A DNA stretch of 59,436 nt from Pseudonocardia asaccharolytica DSM 44247 = NBRC 16224 (GTDB taxonomy: Bacteria; Actinomycetota; Actinomycetes; Mycobacteriales; Pseudonocardiaceae), in the NCBI RefSeq assembly GCF_000423625.1, contig NZ_AUII01000028.1, positions 1 through 59,436 of the forward strand. Reading direction: 5' to 3'. Made by a program: the position numbers and the translations under genes. Position 1 is the stretch's first letter, and each line of letters opens with the position of its first letter. Under the pieces are notes generated by a model. The model worked only from the letters and a program-made list of their open reading frames with translations, did no database searches and was not told the DNA's origin. Below are positions 1 to 7,991 of the stretch, one piece after another.

Positions 1-390
1 GGCCGCAACGTGCGGGCCAAGGCGGGGTTGAACCGCGCGATCCTCGCCTCCGGGTGGGGGCTGTTCGCCACCCGGCTCGGGCACAAGACCCTCGGGAGAG
101 TGGAGAAGATCGATCCCGCGTTCAGCAGCCGGCGCTGTTCGGTCTGCGGGCACACCGCCGCGGAGAGTCGCCAGAGCCAAGCGCTCCTCGCCTGCGTGGC
201 CTGCGGGCACACGAGCAACGCCGACCCGAACGCGGCCCGGGACATCGCGGCCGGACGGGCCGCGCGGGGAGCGGCGGGGTGGCCCGCCGCGGTGAACCGC
301 GAACCTCAGCACTGCGTACCCTCCCGGTTGCGTAGAAGCTGGAATCCCCCACCGTCAGGCAGGGGAGGACGTCAAGCCTTCTCCAGATAG
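1..390 (+). CDS. tnpB: TnpB/OrfB (IS605/IS607-type) C-terminal part, cut by window start
   Basis: The reading frame is open from base 1, so the gene begins outside the window. It ends with the TnpB signature: a zinc ribbon with CSVCG and CVACG knuckles followed by NADPNAARDI, which carries the last RuvC aspartate. TnpB is the RNA-guided nuclease of IS200/IS605 and IS607 elements. The last codons run into the element's right end, as is normal for this family because the omega-RNA overlaps the 3' end of tnpB. Whether the N-terminal half is intact, and whether a tnpA accompanies it, cannot be seen. Confidence 0.85.
   Translation, partial: GRNVRAKAGLNRAILASGWGLFATRLGHKTLGRVEKIDPAFSSRRCSVCGHTAAESRQSQALLACVACGHTSNADPNAARDIAAGRAARGAAGWPAAVNREPQHCVPSRLRRSWNPPPSGRGGRQAFSR
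322..375 (+). ncRNA. Probable omega-RNA 3' scaffold / right end of the TnpB element
   Basis: Downstream of the zinc ribbon is GAAGCTGGAAT, then a hairpin (CCCC...GGGG around GTCA, 346-365), then GGAGGACGTCAA. This is the layout of the right end and guide scaffold of many IS605/IS607 TnpB elements, where the RNA ends at the element boundary and the flanking host bases act as guide. The boundary is placed at about 375. The bases after it belong to the nitrile hydratase gene on the opposite strand. Assigned by recalled pattern, not by alignment. Confidence 0.5.
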
Positions 391-1037
391 CTGTCGAACA
401 TTTCGATGGTCAACGCGAACGGCTCGGCGTCGGGACCCCAGAGCTCGTGGGAGTCGAACCGCACCGAGTACACGTGCTGCGAGTTCTCGCCCTTGAAGTG
501 GGCGTGGGTGTCGGGCAGCAATGCGGCCGGTTGGATGATCTCGACGGTTCCGACATGCCCGCGGATGTAGCGCGGCAGCCGCGTGTGTCCCGGCGACGGC
601 GTGCTGCGCGCCCGCACCCGGCCACCGACCGCGAACCGCGGCGCCTCCTCCACGGTGCGCAGCGATCCCGCGGCGGTCGGGGCGTAGTCGGGCTTGTTCG
701 GCTCGGGGATCGGCGGCTCGGGAACGTCCTCGCCGCGCAGCCGCTCGGCGCGGGCGTCGATCGCGCCCGGCGCGAGGATCGCGCTGTCGGTGAGCATCAG
801 CTCGGCGGCGTTGAGCCAGCGCCCGTAGTAGCCGTCGTCGAGGTAGGCCGGGCGATCGAGGCGTTCGAGCGCGTGCCGGAACGCGTCGAGGTTCTGCCCG
901 GAGACCCGGCCCATGGTGAGCAGGGTCAGCGCGAAGGCGCGCCCCTCCCAGGGCTCGGCGAACACCGGCTCGTCGTGAGCCGGTGGTGCGACCTCCCCCC
1001 AGCCGTCGGTGCCGCCCATGTCGGCGATTCCGTCCAT
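372..1037 (-). CDS. nthB: Nitrile hydratase beta subunit
   Basis: The 221-aa product begins MDGIADMGG and contains HTRLPRYIRGHVG, PDTHAHF and SVRFDSHELWG, the classic landmarks of nitrile hydratase beta subunits. It is near the usual length. The enzyme is a cytoplasmic alpha-beta metalloenzyme (Co or Fe in alpha) that hydrates nitriles to amides. In cobalt-type operons of actinomycetes the order is beta, alpha, activator. The alpha gene would therefore lie at lower coordinates, but that position is occupied by the TnpB element. The stop codon is formed by the terminal TCAA of the element, so the last residues may differ from the ancestral protein. No alpha or activator gene is in the window, so function is doubtful unless alpha lies beyond the element. 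Confidence 0.93.
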   Translation of the reverse strand: MDGIADMGGTDGWGEVAPPAHDEPVFAEPWEGRAFALTLLTMGRVSGQNLDAFRHALERLDRPAYLDDGYYGRWLNAAELMLTDSAILAPGAIDARAERLRGEDVPEPPIPEPNKPDYAPTAAGSLRTVEEAPRFAVGGRVRARSTPSPGHTRLPRYIRGHVGTVEIIQPAALLPDTHAHFKGENSQHVYSVRFDSHELWGPDAEPFALTIEMFDSYLEKA

Positions 1038-1158
1038 TACTCCACCCCTCCCGTGAGACGAGGTACGTCGCTCGGCAACGCCGGCCGGCCCATCGCGCGG
1101 CCTCCAGGGCGCTTCACGTCACATAGTAGATGGATGAACACTATCGGAGAAGTAAAGG

Positions 1159-1290
1159 GGATATGGGCATGACTCTGGAACGGTGAAGATCCGCGTTGCC
1201 CTCGACACCTTCGCCGGCCGCACCGTCTACCGCTGTCACATCTTCGATCACGAGAACCGCGGGATGATGGGTGTCATCGAGGTCCGCTGA
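1159..1290 (+). pseudogene. Multicopper oxidase C-terminal fragment
   Basis: From about 1183 the frame reads VKIRVALDTFAGRTVYRCHIF then DHENRGMMGVIEVR and stop. This is the last copper-binding motif of multicopper oxidases, HCHxxxHxxxGMM. The first His of HCH is Arg here, so a trinuclear/type 1 copper ligand is lost. A stop codon at 1153-1155 closes the frame upstream and nothing else of the ~500-aa enzyme is present. It is a relic, possibly of a copper-handling locus that included the SHOCT protein downstream. Confidence 0.8.
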
Positions 1291-1346
1291 TCGACCGCCG
1301 CCGACGGTGGATCCGAATCATCGAGGTCGTCCGCGCCGTTACGCGG

Positions 1347-1371
1347 GCTGGCCCGGCCGCGCCGGGCCAGC
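1347..1371 (+). terminator. Perfect 10-bp hairpin
   Basis: GCTGGCCCGG, a 5-nt loop and CCGGGCCAGC form a perfect 10-bp stem just after the oxidase relic. There is no T tract, which is common for actinobacterial terminators. The rest of 1291-1632 holds no gene I can support. Confidence 0.4.
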
Positions 1372-1644
1372 GGCAAGGCGTGGGGTATCGGGGGCCGGTC
1401 GGCCCTCGCACCGCGGGACCTTCGTCGTGCAGGTGGAGCCCGACGGCTGGTGCCGCCACAGCTCTCACCGGAGCACCGTGGGGGGAGCCATCCGACAGAG
1501 GGGCAGTCGTGGTGAACCGCAAGCCATCTGCCGTTCGGCTTCTCGCCGGTGCGGCGTTGATCGTCGAGGCCGTGGCCTTCGACGCCTGGGCCCCGCCGCT
1601 GACCCTGAGGACGTTGGTCGATCCACAAGGGAGTGATCGAAGTG

Positions 1645-1911
1645 ATGTGGTGGTACGGACCTGGCATGAGCGGTTGGGGTTATGCGCTCATGACCGTCAG
1701 CATGGTGCTGTTCTGGGCGCTGATCATCTTCGGCGTGGTTGCGCTGGTGCGCTACCTCGCCCGTGGCGATCGATCGGTGACCCCACGGCTGACGGCCGAG
1801 CAGGTGCTGGCGGAGCGATTCGCCCGCGGTGAGATCAACGAGCAGGAGTACCGGGACCGCTTGGCCACGCTGCAGGTCGAGCAGTCTCGAACGCCGGTCC
1901 AGCGGCGGTAA
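1645..1911 (+). CDS. Small SHOCT-domain membrane protein
   Basis: About 88 aa. It starts MWWYGPGMSGWGYALM, has one hydrophobic segment (about residues 12-37) and a C-terminal SHOCT motif (AEQVLAERFARGEINEQEYRDRL in three short stretches: LAERFARGEI, NEQEYRDRL). SHOCT motifs are short helical oligomerisation or anchoring modules of unknown exact role. The frame opens at GTG 1633. ATG 1645 was chosen because family members begin near MMW-Y-G; GTG 1642 is also possible, with AAGGGAG at 1627. Such proteins often sit beside multicopper oxidases and copper genes, in line with the relic upstream. Confidence 0.75.
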   Translation: MWWYGPGMSGWGYALMTVSMVLFWALIIFGVVALVRYLARGDRSVTPRLTAEQVLAERFARGEINEQEYRDRLATLQVEQSRTPVQRR

Positions 1912-2159
1912 GTCCGGACCGATCAGGGGTCGCGGGCGGCGTGCGGGGTCTCACGCGGGTTCGTGTGCGACCCCCGAGCAGTCGTAGGACGAGCGGGGCG
2001 TGAGCTCGGCGAGCTCGCTGATGTGGTGCTGGTAGCGGCGTCAGGCCCGCACGACGTCGAGCTTCTCCGGGACTGGCCCGCAGCTCGCGGCCGGCGACCC
2101 ACCAGGCATCGGGTAGTCGCCGAGGTGCGAGATGTGGGTGCACACCAGGTGGGTGGGCG
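1912..2159. other. Intergenic stretch with no supported gene
   Basis: The minus strand carries a short frame downstream of the LLM gene (HLVCTHISHLGDYPMPGG...) that reads like the tail of a protein but has no start and overlaps the LLM stop region in another frame. I see no RNA gene. Confidence 0.3.
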
Positions 2160-3557
2160 TCACGCCGTCGCGGGCGCCTGAGCCTTCACCTCGAGGTCCA
2201 CGCTGCTGGTCGGAAGGTCCGGCGAGCCGCCGCACTCCCGCCGCAGCACCGGCATGATCTCCTCGGCGAAGTACTGCATCTGCGCCTCGATCTCCTGGCC
2301 GGAGAAGCCGCCGAGCTCGAACCAGGCGTTGAACATGAAATCGTCGTAGCCGCACCGTTCCTTGATCTCCATGATCGAGTCGATGACGTACTGCTTGGAA
2401 CCGTGAATGGCGACCTTCTTCTGCCGCAGCAGGTCCGCGGTGACCTTCATGTTCAGGTCGTAGAACGGTTCGTCCGCCTCGGCAAGCACCGCCGCGAAGC
2501 CGAACGGACCGTAGTAGTCCCACTGCAGCTCCATGGCGGCCGCCGCCCGGTCGAGGTCGCCGAGGCCTTTCTCCGTCACGTGGATGTAGCGGCAGGTCAC
2601 CACGCCGCGGTGCTTCCCGGCGTCCCAGCCGTGCTTGAACTGCCCCCGGTTCTGCCGGTCGGGCCAGCCGGCCTGTTCGGCGGCCTCGTAGTAGAGGTCG
2701 ATGTTCTTGCGCAGACGCGAGTTCGGCTCGACGATGAAGTAGCCGTTGATCCCGCGCTCCGCGGCCCATTTGACCGAGCGGGGGCTCGTCAATGGCTCCC
2801 AGATCTGCGGGTAGGGCTTCTGCAGTGGCTGCGGGTAGACCGAGAACTCCAGCAGCTTGGTGGTCGTGGCCTGCACCGGGTTGCCGGCCGAGTACATGTC
2901 CGCCGCACCGACCTTGACCACCTGTTCCAGGCTGCGGCCGACGTCGGGCTGGCTGAAGTAGGCCAGCGTCTGCTTGTGGTTCCACTTCGTGTACGACGGC
3001 GGCAGCGACATGAACTCGCCGTGGTGGGAGAACGAGTCCTGGGTCCAAGCCTCGATGATGGTCTCGTAGGCCTCCTCGTAGTAGGCCCGGTTGCGCTCCT
3101 GGTCCTGGATGGTCGAGCCGTAGGCCCAGCCGAACGTCTCGTTCTCCCGGGGCTGGTAGCCACGGCCGATGCCGAACTCCAGCCGCCCGCCACTGATCAC
3201 GTCCAGCATCGCGGCCTGCTCGGCGATCCGGATCGGATGCCACCAGGTGATGATGTTGGCCGCCTGGGCGAGCCGGATCCGTTCGGTCCGCGACGCGATC
3301 GCCGCCTCGCTGAGCAGCGGGTTCGGGGACAGTTCGGCGCCTTCGGGCTGGAAGTGGTGCTCGGTCTGGAACCAGTAGTCGAAGCCGAGCCGATCGGCGA
3401 GGATCCCCTGGCGGATCTGGTTGGCGATGATCCGTTGTCCGGCCTGGTGGGTGGCCGGAAGGTCGCCGTCGTTGACGACCACCTGGTCGCCGTTGTAGCT
3501 CACCCGCTTCGCCGGGAGATCCGACGCGCCGTTGTGGAAAACTCCGATCTCGATCAT
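2160..3557 (-). CDS. LLM-class flavin-dependent oxidoreductase (luciferase-like)
   Basis: 465 aa with the bacterial-luciferase (TIM barrel) pattern: MIEIGVFHNG at the N-terminus, GFDYWFQTEHHF, then SGGRLEFGIGRGYQPRE, the conserved flavin-binding region. These enzymes use FMNH2 or F420 with O2 or a small substrate. The substrate cannot be read from sequence. The start is ATG 3557 with GGAGGG six bases upstream; the frame is open much further upstream but that extension is the shadow of the GAF gene. It lies 125 bp downstream of the GAF regulator on the same strand and may be co-transcribed with it or controlled by it. The extended C-terminus (about 100 aa beyond the usual ~350) is a feature of the longer LLM subfamily. 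Confidence 0.85.
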   Translation of the reverse strand: MIEIGVFHNGASDLPAKRVSYNGDQVVVNDGDLPATHQAGQRIIANQIRQGILADRLGFDYWFQTEHHFQPEGAELSPNPLLSEAAIASRTERIRLAQAANIITWWHPIRIAEQAAMLDVISGGRLEFGIGRGYQPRENETFGWAYGSTIQDQERNRAYYEEAYETIIEAWTQDSFSHHGEFMSLPPSYTKWNHKQTLAYFSQPDVGRSLEQVVKVGAADMYSAGNPVQATTTKLLEFSVYPQPLQKPYPQIWEPLTSPRSVKWAAERGINGYFIVEPNSRLRKNIDLYYEAAEQAGWPDRQNRGQFKHGWDAGKHRGVVTCRYIHVTEKGLGDLDRAAAAMELQWDYYGPFGFAAVLAEADEPFYDLNMKVTADLLRQKKVAIHGSKQYVIDSIMEIKERCGYDDFMFNAWFELGGFSGQEIEAQMQYFAEEIMPVLRRECGGSPDLPTSSVDLEVKAQAPATA

Positions 3558-3682
3558 CTGTGGCCCTCCGTACCGATATGGCGACAGCCGCACACGAACC
3601 GTCCCGGCCGTCGCCGTGACGCCTCCTATGATGCCGCTCACACGACGGCTCGGCGCGTCCGAGACGCGGGGCGCGTCGTCTG

Positions 3683-5191
3683 CTACTCGTCTTGCAGCAG
3701 GGCCCTGCGCGACACGACCGACGGCCGTCGCGGGTCGCCGGCCGGGAGGAGCTCGACGAGCCGGTCGTATACCTCCAGGTCCCCCGTGCCCAGCGGGTGA
3801 CCGGCGAAGATGTGCAGCAGATCGGCGTTGCCGGAATCGAGCACCGCCCGGCGGAGGCCGGTGACGAGCTCGTCGCGCAGCTGCCGGATCTCGGGGGCGT
3901 CCGAGCGGGGGAGCAGGAAGCCCCCGCACGCCCGCAGGGCGACCTCGACTCGGCCGGCCGCCACGGCGCGGCGCACCGCACAGAAGTCGCTGTCGACGGT
4001 GGCCGCGAGCCGGTAGGGCCGGGTCTGCAGCACCTCGGCGCCGATCAGCCCCCGCAGCCGGTGGATCTCGCCGCGAACCGTGGTCTGGTTTCCGTCGTCG
4101 CCATACAGCAGCAACGCCAGCTGCTCCGCGGTGAGCCCCTCGCGGTGCATGGCGAGCGCGGTGAGGATCTCCGCCGGCCGCAGTGTGAGTGGAATCGACC
4201 GGCCGTTGAGCAGCAGGGTCGGGGAGCCGTCGCCCATGAACCGCAGCGACAGCGCCGGGATCGGGCGGGCGGTACTCCCCGAGGACGTCGACCGCGGCGC
4301 GCGCAGCAGATACCCCTCGGCGAGGGGTTCGACCATCATCTCGCGGCCGTTGGGCAGCACGATCCGGTCGGTGCCGTCGTCGAGGTCGATCCGCTCGGGC
4401 CACCAGCCGTAGGGCTCACCCGCCAGGACCCGGCCGGTGGGGGTCACCAGGGCGCCCGGATCGCCGCGGAGGCTGGTCAGATGCGGCATGTTACGCATCC
4501 GCAGCCGCTCGTCCGCGATCGCTAACTGGACCCGCAGCTGGTTCTCGGCGAGCTGCGCCGTGGCCGACACCAGCTGTACAAGGGCCGGGTGCACGGTGTG
4601 CAGCGGGCCGCTGATGTCGATCGCGCCGAGGATGGCCCCGGTGTCCGGGTCGTGCACGGGGGCTGCGACGCAGGTCCAGGTGTGGTATGTCCGCACGAGG
4701 TGCTCGGCGGAGTGGATCTGTACCGGCGCGTCGACGGCGATGGTCGTGCCCATGGCGTTGGTGCCGATCGCGTCCTCGCTCCATTGCGTGCCGGGGAACA
4801 GGCCGACCCGGTCGCCCTTGGCGAGCAGACTGGCGGCGCCCTCGCGCCACAGGATGTGGCCCTCGGCGTCGGTCACCAACATCACGTGCATCGCCTCGTC
4901 GGCGATGCTCACGAGAGTGCTGCGCAGCAGCGGCATGACCGTGCCCAGCGGATGCGTGGCACGGATATCGTGCAGCTCATCGGGGGTGAAGACGACCGGC
5001 GGGGTCCGCTTCTCCGGATCGACATGCGCGGCGAGACTGCGCCGCCAGGACTCCGAGATGATCGGACGGGGTGCGGCCGGCGGAACCTCGTCGCCGGCGA
5101 GCACCGCGTCGAACACCTTCGACAGCGCCCGGGCGCGGGCGACGGGATCGGTCGCGGCGGGATCCGGCTGTGCAACACAGTCGCGTGACAT
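3683..5191 (-). CDS. GAF-domain transcriptional regulator
   Basis: 502 aa. The N-terminal half is a GAF sensor: ISESWRRS near residue 45, LFPGTQWSEDAIGTNAMGT, then the WTCVAAPVHDPDTGAILGAIDISG block typical of AcoR-like GAF proteins. The C-terminal half lacks AAA+ and Fis domains. It instead has a winged-helix-like stretch (LRPAEILTALAMHREGLTAE; VRGEIHRLRGLIG) found in actinobacterial GAF regulators that often control dehydrogenases. ATG 5191 is chosen because GGGAG lies five bases upstream; the frame continues upstream without family homology. It is divergent from the response regulator at 5370 and upstream of the LLM oxidoreductase. The ligand is unknown. Confidence 0.82.
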   Translation of the reverse strand: MSRDCVAQPDPAATDPVARARALSKVFDAVLAGDEVPPAAPRPIISESWRRSLAAHVDPEKRTPPVVFTPDELHDIRATHPLGTVMPLLRSTLVSIADEAMHVMLVTDAEGHILWREGAASLLAKGDRVGLFPGTQWSEDAIGTNAMGTTIAVDAPVQIHSAEHLVRTYHTWTCVAAPVHDPDTGAILGAIDISGPLHTVHPALVQLVSATAQLAENQLRVQLAIADERLRMRNMPHLTSLRGDPGALVTPTGRVLAGEPYGWWPERIDLDDGTDRIVLPNGREMMVEPLAEGYLLRAPRSTSSGSTARPIPALSLRFMGDGSPTLLLNGRSIPLTLRPAEILTALAMHREGLTAEQLALLLYGDDGNQTTVRGEIHRLRGLIGAEVLQTRPYRLAATVDSDFCAVRRAVAAGRVEVALRACGGFLLPRSDAPEIRQLRDELVTGLRRAVLDSGNADLLHIFAGHPLGTGDLEVYDRLVELLPAGDPRRPSVVSRRALLQDE

Positions 5192-5308
5192 CACCACTCC
5201 CGAGCGTCGTCGCTGGGCAACCCGGCCCGCCTGACCGGCATCATCACCTACCCCGACCTGCCCGGCAAGCACGGGGTCGACCTCCCCCACCGGACAGTGC
5301 AACGAACG

Positions 5309-5325
5309 GGCAACGTGGCGTTGCC
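5309..5325. promoter_or_regulatory. Perfect inverted repeat GGCAACG-TGG-CGTTGCC
   Basis: Seven-base arms around a 3-nt spacer, in the 178-bp gap between the divergent GAF regulator and LuxR-type response regulator and 45 bp before the ATG at 5370. It is a good candidate operator for either neighbour. Confidence 0.5.
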
Positions 5326-5369
5326 TACGGTCGCTCTCGCCCGCGAACCATCCAAAGGGGGAGGTCGAC

Positions 5370-6077
5370 ATGACCGTTGACGCCGTGCTGGACCAGCCCC
5401 GCGCCAGAGACATCGGACCAGAGGCCGTCCGACGCACCGCGCGCGTGATGCTGATCGACGGTGAGGGGATCGTCCGGTACGGAATGCGCAAGCTGTTGGC
5501 GGCCGAACCCGACCTCAGCGTCGTCGGAGAGGCCGCCACCGCCCGCGACGCGCTGCTCATCGCCGACCGGTGCCGCCCCGATGTGGTGGTCCTCGATGTG
5601 GACCTCGGCCGTGGCGACAGCGCCGGCCTCGACGTCGCCAAGATGCTCCTCGACCGGCACCGGGGGCTGCGCGTGCTCGTGCTGACCGGCTGCCGGGACC
5701 GGGCGGTCATGCTGCGCACCGTCCGCCTCGGGGTGCACGGCTACCTGCGCAAGGGCGCCGAAACCGGCGAGATCGTGCGCGCCGTGCGGGCGCTGCTGCG
5801 CGGGGAGAGCGTCTTCGACTCGCGGACGAACACGACGGTGATCGATGTGCTGCGCGGCGAGGACCACGGCGAGCGCCGTCGCGGCCAGCTGCTCACCGCA
5901 CGCGAGAACCAGGTCCTCAAGCTGCTCGCCGTCGGGATGAGCAACCGGGAGATCGCCGGTCGCCTGCGCATTTCCGAGGCGACGGTGAAGTTCCACGTGC
6001 GCAACCTGCGAGACAAGCTGGAGGTCCGGCGGCGCACCGAGATCGTCTACACGGCCACCCGCCAGGGCATGGTCTGA
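5370..6077 (+). CDS. NarL/LuxR-family response regulator, orphan
   Basis: 235 aa. The receiver domain (about residues 25-140) has D76 as predicted phosphoacceptor (VVVLDVDLG), T106 and K128. The acidic pair that binds Mg2+ is altered: D30 is followed by G31-E32 instead of the usual second Asp. The C-terminal LuxR HTH reads LTARENQVLKLLAVGMSNRE and TVKFHVRNLRDKL. ATG 5370 is preceded by GGGGGAGG. No histidine kinase is adjacent, so the partner is unknown, and the altered pocket may mean weak or phosphorylation-independent control. An inverted repeat lies just upstream. Confidence 0.88.
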   Translation: MTVDAVLDQPRARDIGPEAVRRTARVMLIDGEGIVRYGMRKLLAAEPDLSVVGEAATARDALLIADRCRPDVVVLDVDLGRGDSAGLDVAKMLLDRHRGLRVLVLTGCRDRAVMLRTVRLGVHGYLRKGAETGEIVRAVRALLRGESVFDSRTNTTVIDVLRGEDHGERRRGQLLTARENQVLKLLAVGMSNREIAGRLRISEATVKFHVRNLRDKLEVRRRTEIVYTATRQGMV

Positions 6078-6267
6078 TCAGACCGGCAACCGGACTCGAC
6101 CCTCGGGCACGCTTCGCCGCCACCTCCTGCTCCGCGGAGCCCGCGCCGACCCCGACCGCGCCGACGGCTCCGTGCTGGATCAGCCGATCAGGACGGCCGT
6201 GCGTGCACACGATAGGGGGATGACGTTTATGATGGTAGACGTTCGTCGAGACCCCGGAGGCAGCCCG

Positions 6268-6885
6268 ATGACCATGCCGGACTCCCGCGGCGAGCCCGCC
6301 CGGGCCGTCGCCGGATGGGAACCGATCGTCCGTGCGATCGGCCCGAAGGTGCGCGAGGTGCGCCAGCAGCTCGCGCTCTCGCTGCAGCAGCTCGCCGCGC
6401 GCTCGGACGTCTCCGCGGCCGCGATCCACAAGGTCGAGCGGGGCGACATGGTCCCGACGATCACAACGCTGCTCAAGCTCTCGGCGGCACTCGGCCGCCC
6501 GATCGGCTTCTTCGTCGACGACGGGCCGGAGAAGCCGGTCGCGGTGCATGTGCGGGCGGCCGAGCGACCCGGGCCGCCGCCCGGCTGGGCCCCCGAGGCG
6601 GAGGGGGTGACCGCGGCCGGGCTGGCGCTGTCCGACGAGCGGCTGCGCGGCGCCGCCGTGCAGGCGGATATCGATCCGGGCGGGTCGAGCGGTGACACCC
6701 GGCCGCTGCGCCCCGGCGAGGAGCTGTTGCTGGTGGTGGCGGGCGCGCTGATCGTCGAGGTGGCGGGGGAGCGCTACCGGGTGCAGGCCGGAGACACCCT
6801 GCACTATCCGACCGATCGGCCGCACAGCTGGCACAACCCGGGCGTGGAACCGGCTCGCGCGATCTGGTGGATGCTGCGTGCCTGA
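6268..6885 (+). CDS. XRE-cupin transcriptional regulator
   Basis: 205 aa. The N-terminal helix-turn-helix (VREVRQQLALSLQQLAARS, VSAAAIHKVERGDMVPTI) is of the XRE class. The C-terminal cupin (PLRPGEELLLVVAG, YRVQAGDTLHYPTDRPHSWHN) resembles small-molecule-sensing PuuR-type regulators. ATG 6268 follows GGAGG (6256-6260) at a good distance; an upstream ATG at 6220 lacks a ribosome site. The stop overlaps the start of the AIR-synthase-like gene by 8 bp, so the two are translationally coupled. Confidence 0.88.
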   Translation: MTMPDSRGEPARAVAGWEPIVRAIGPKVREVRQQLALSLQQLAARSDVSAAAIHKVERGDMVPTITTLLKLSAALGRPIGFFVDDGPEKPVAVHVRAAERPGPPPGWAPEAEGVTAAGLALSDERLRGAAVQADIDPGGSSGDTRPLRPGEELLLVVAGALIVEVAGERYRVQAGDTLHYPTDRPHSWHNPGVEPARAIWWMLRA

Positions 6886-7840
6886 CTCGGCGGTCGATGC
6901 GGCGGTGTCGCTGACGGAGCTCGTCGACTCCGTGCTGAGCAACCCGGCGCTGCGCGCCAAGGCCGAGATCGCGCTGGTCGGCGACGTGCTCGGGCCCACC
7001 GACTGGGTCGGCGGCCCTGGTGACGACGGCGCGGTGGTGGCCGGGAGCGTCGTCGCGTGCGGGGAGGCGTTGTTCCCACCGTTCGTGCGCGCCGACCCGC
7101 GCGGCGCGGGGTTCGCCGCGGTGCTCACCAACGTCAACGATCTGGCGGCGATGGGGGCCGAGCCGCTGGGGATCGTCGACACCGTGGTCGCCTCCGAGCC
7201 CGTGGCCCGGGAGGTTCTCGGGGGCATGCGGACGGCCGCGGAACTGTTCGATGTCCCGATCATCGGTGGCCATCTGACCATCCACGACGGCGAGCCCGCG
7301 GTCTCCGCGTTCGGCGTCGGGTCGGCGCCCGCCCCGCTGTCGGTGACCGGCACCCGGCCCGGTCAGTCGCTCGTCGTCACCGCCGCGCTGGACGGCGCGA
7401 TGCGTCCCGACTTCCCGTACTTCCCGGCGTTCGCCTCCCGCGGCCGGCGGTGTGCCGGTGACGTGCGGCTGCTGCCGGCGCTGGCCCGCGACGGGCTCGT
7501 GGTGGCGGCCAAGGACATCAGCATGGCCGGTCTGGTCGGGTCGCTGGCGATGCTGCTGGAACCGGGCGGCCTCGGCGTCACCCTCGACGTGGACGCGGTG
7601 CCCGCGCCCGCCGGGGTGCCGTTGACCCGATGGCTGAACTGCTTCCCCAGCTACGGGTTTCTGCTGTGCGTCCCGCCGGGGCGCGAGCCCGGCTGCCTGG
7701 CCGCGTTCGCCGCCCGCGACCTCGCCGCCGCCGTCGTGGGGACGCTGGACGACACCGGCGAGCTGGCTCTGCGTTCGGGCCCGCAGCGCGCCACGGTCCT
7801 GTGGCTCGACGAGTTCCGGGTGACCGGGCTGCCGCGCTGA
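6878..7840 (+). CDS. AIR-synthase-related protein (Sll0787/MSMEG_0567 type)
   Basis: 320 aa with the PurM/ThiL/SelD fold pattern: VGGPGDDGAVV near the N-terminus (ATP/metal loop), FAAVLTNVNDLAAMGAEPLGI, VPIIGGHLTIHDG, and AKDISMAGLVGSLAMLLE in the C-terminal half. PurM-superfamily members phosphorylate or cyclise substrates with ATP; the substrate of this branch is not established. Homologues occur in the conserved nitrilase/radical-SAM (Nit1C-type) clusters, but none of those partners is here. The GTG start at 6878 lies inside the preceding gene. It may belong to nitrogen-compound metabolism, given the nitrile hydratase subunit 6 kb away; this is an inference. Confidence 0.8.
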   Translation: MPDSAVDAAVSLTELVDSVLSNPALRAKAEIALVGDVLGPTDWVGGPGDDGAVVAGSVVACGEALFPPFVRADPRGAGFAAVLTNVNDLAAMGAEPLGIVDTVVASEPVAREVLGGMRTAAELFDVPIIGGHLTIHDGEPAVSAFGVGSAPAPLSVTGTRPGQSLVVTAALDGAMRPDFPYFPAFASRGRRCAGDVRLLPALARDGLVVAAKDISMAGLVGSLAMLLEPGGLGVTLDVDAVPAPAGVPLTRWLNCFPSYGFLLCVPPGREPGCLAAFAARDLAAAVVGTLDDTGELALRSGPQRATVLWLDEFRVTGLPR

Positions 7841-7935
7841 GCGGAGCTTGCGGAGCGAACATCGACGCTGAGCGGAGCTTGCGGAGCGAACATCGACGCT
7901 GAGCGGAGCTTGCGGAGCGAACATCGACGCTGAGC
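7836..7935. repeat. 31-bp tandem repeat, three full copies plus 7 nt
   Basis: The unit starts GCTGAGCGGAGCTTGCGG and ends AACATCGAC. Copies begin at 7836, 7867 and 7898, with a 7-nt start of a fourth at 7929. Each unit contains GCGGAGC twice, 2 nt apart. The array starts inside the stop region of the AIR-synthase-like gene (TGA 7838-7840). Confidence 0.9.
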
Positions 7936-7991
7936 CCGCCCGCCGGGCCGGTCACCGATGAGTTCCCAGGCTCCGCGACGTCCACCCGGGC

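Noticed and set aside
2041..3981. Long minus-strand open frame over the LLM gene
   Set aside because: Its translation is Arg/Pro/Gly-rich without motifs; the LLM frame with a good ribosome site explains the region. High-GC DNA yields many such shadow frames.
6205..6233. TATGAT (6228-6233) as -10 box for the XRE-cupin gene
   Set aside because: No acceptable -35 box at 16-19 bp; kept out of the feature list.
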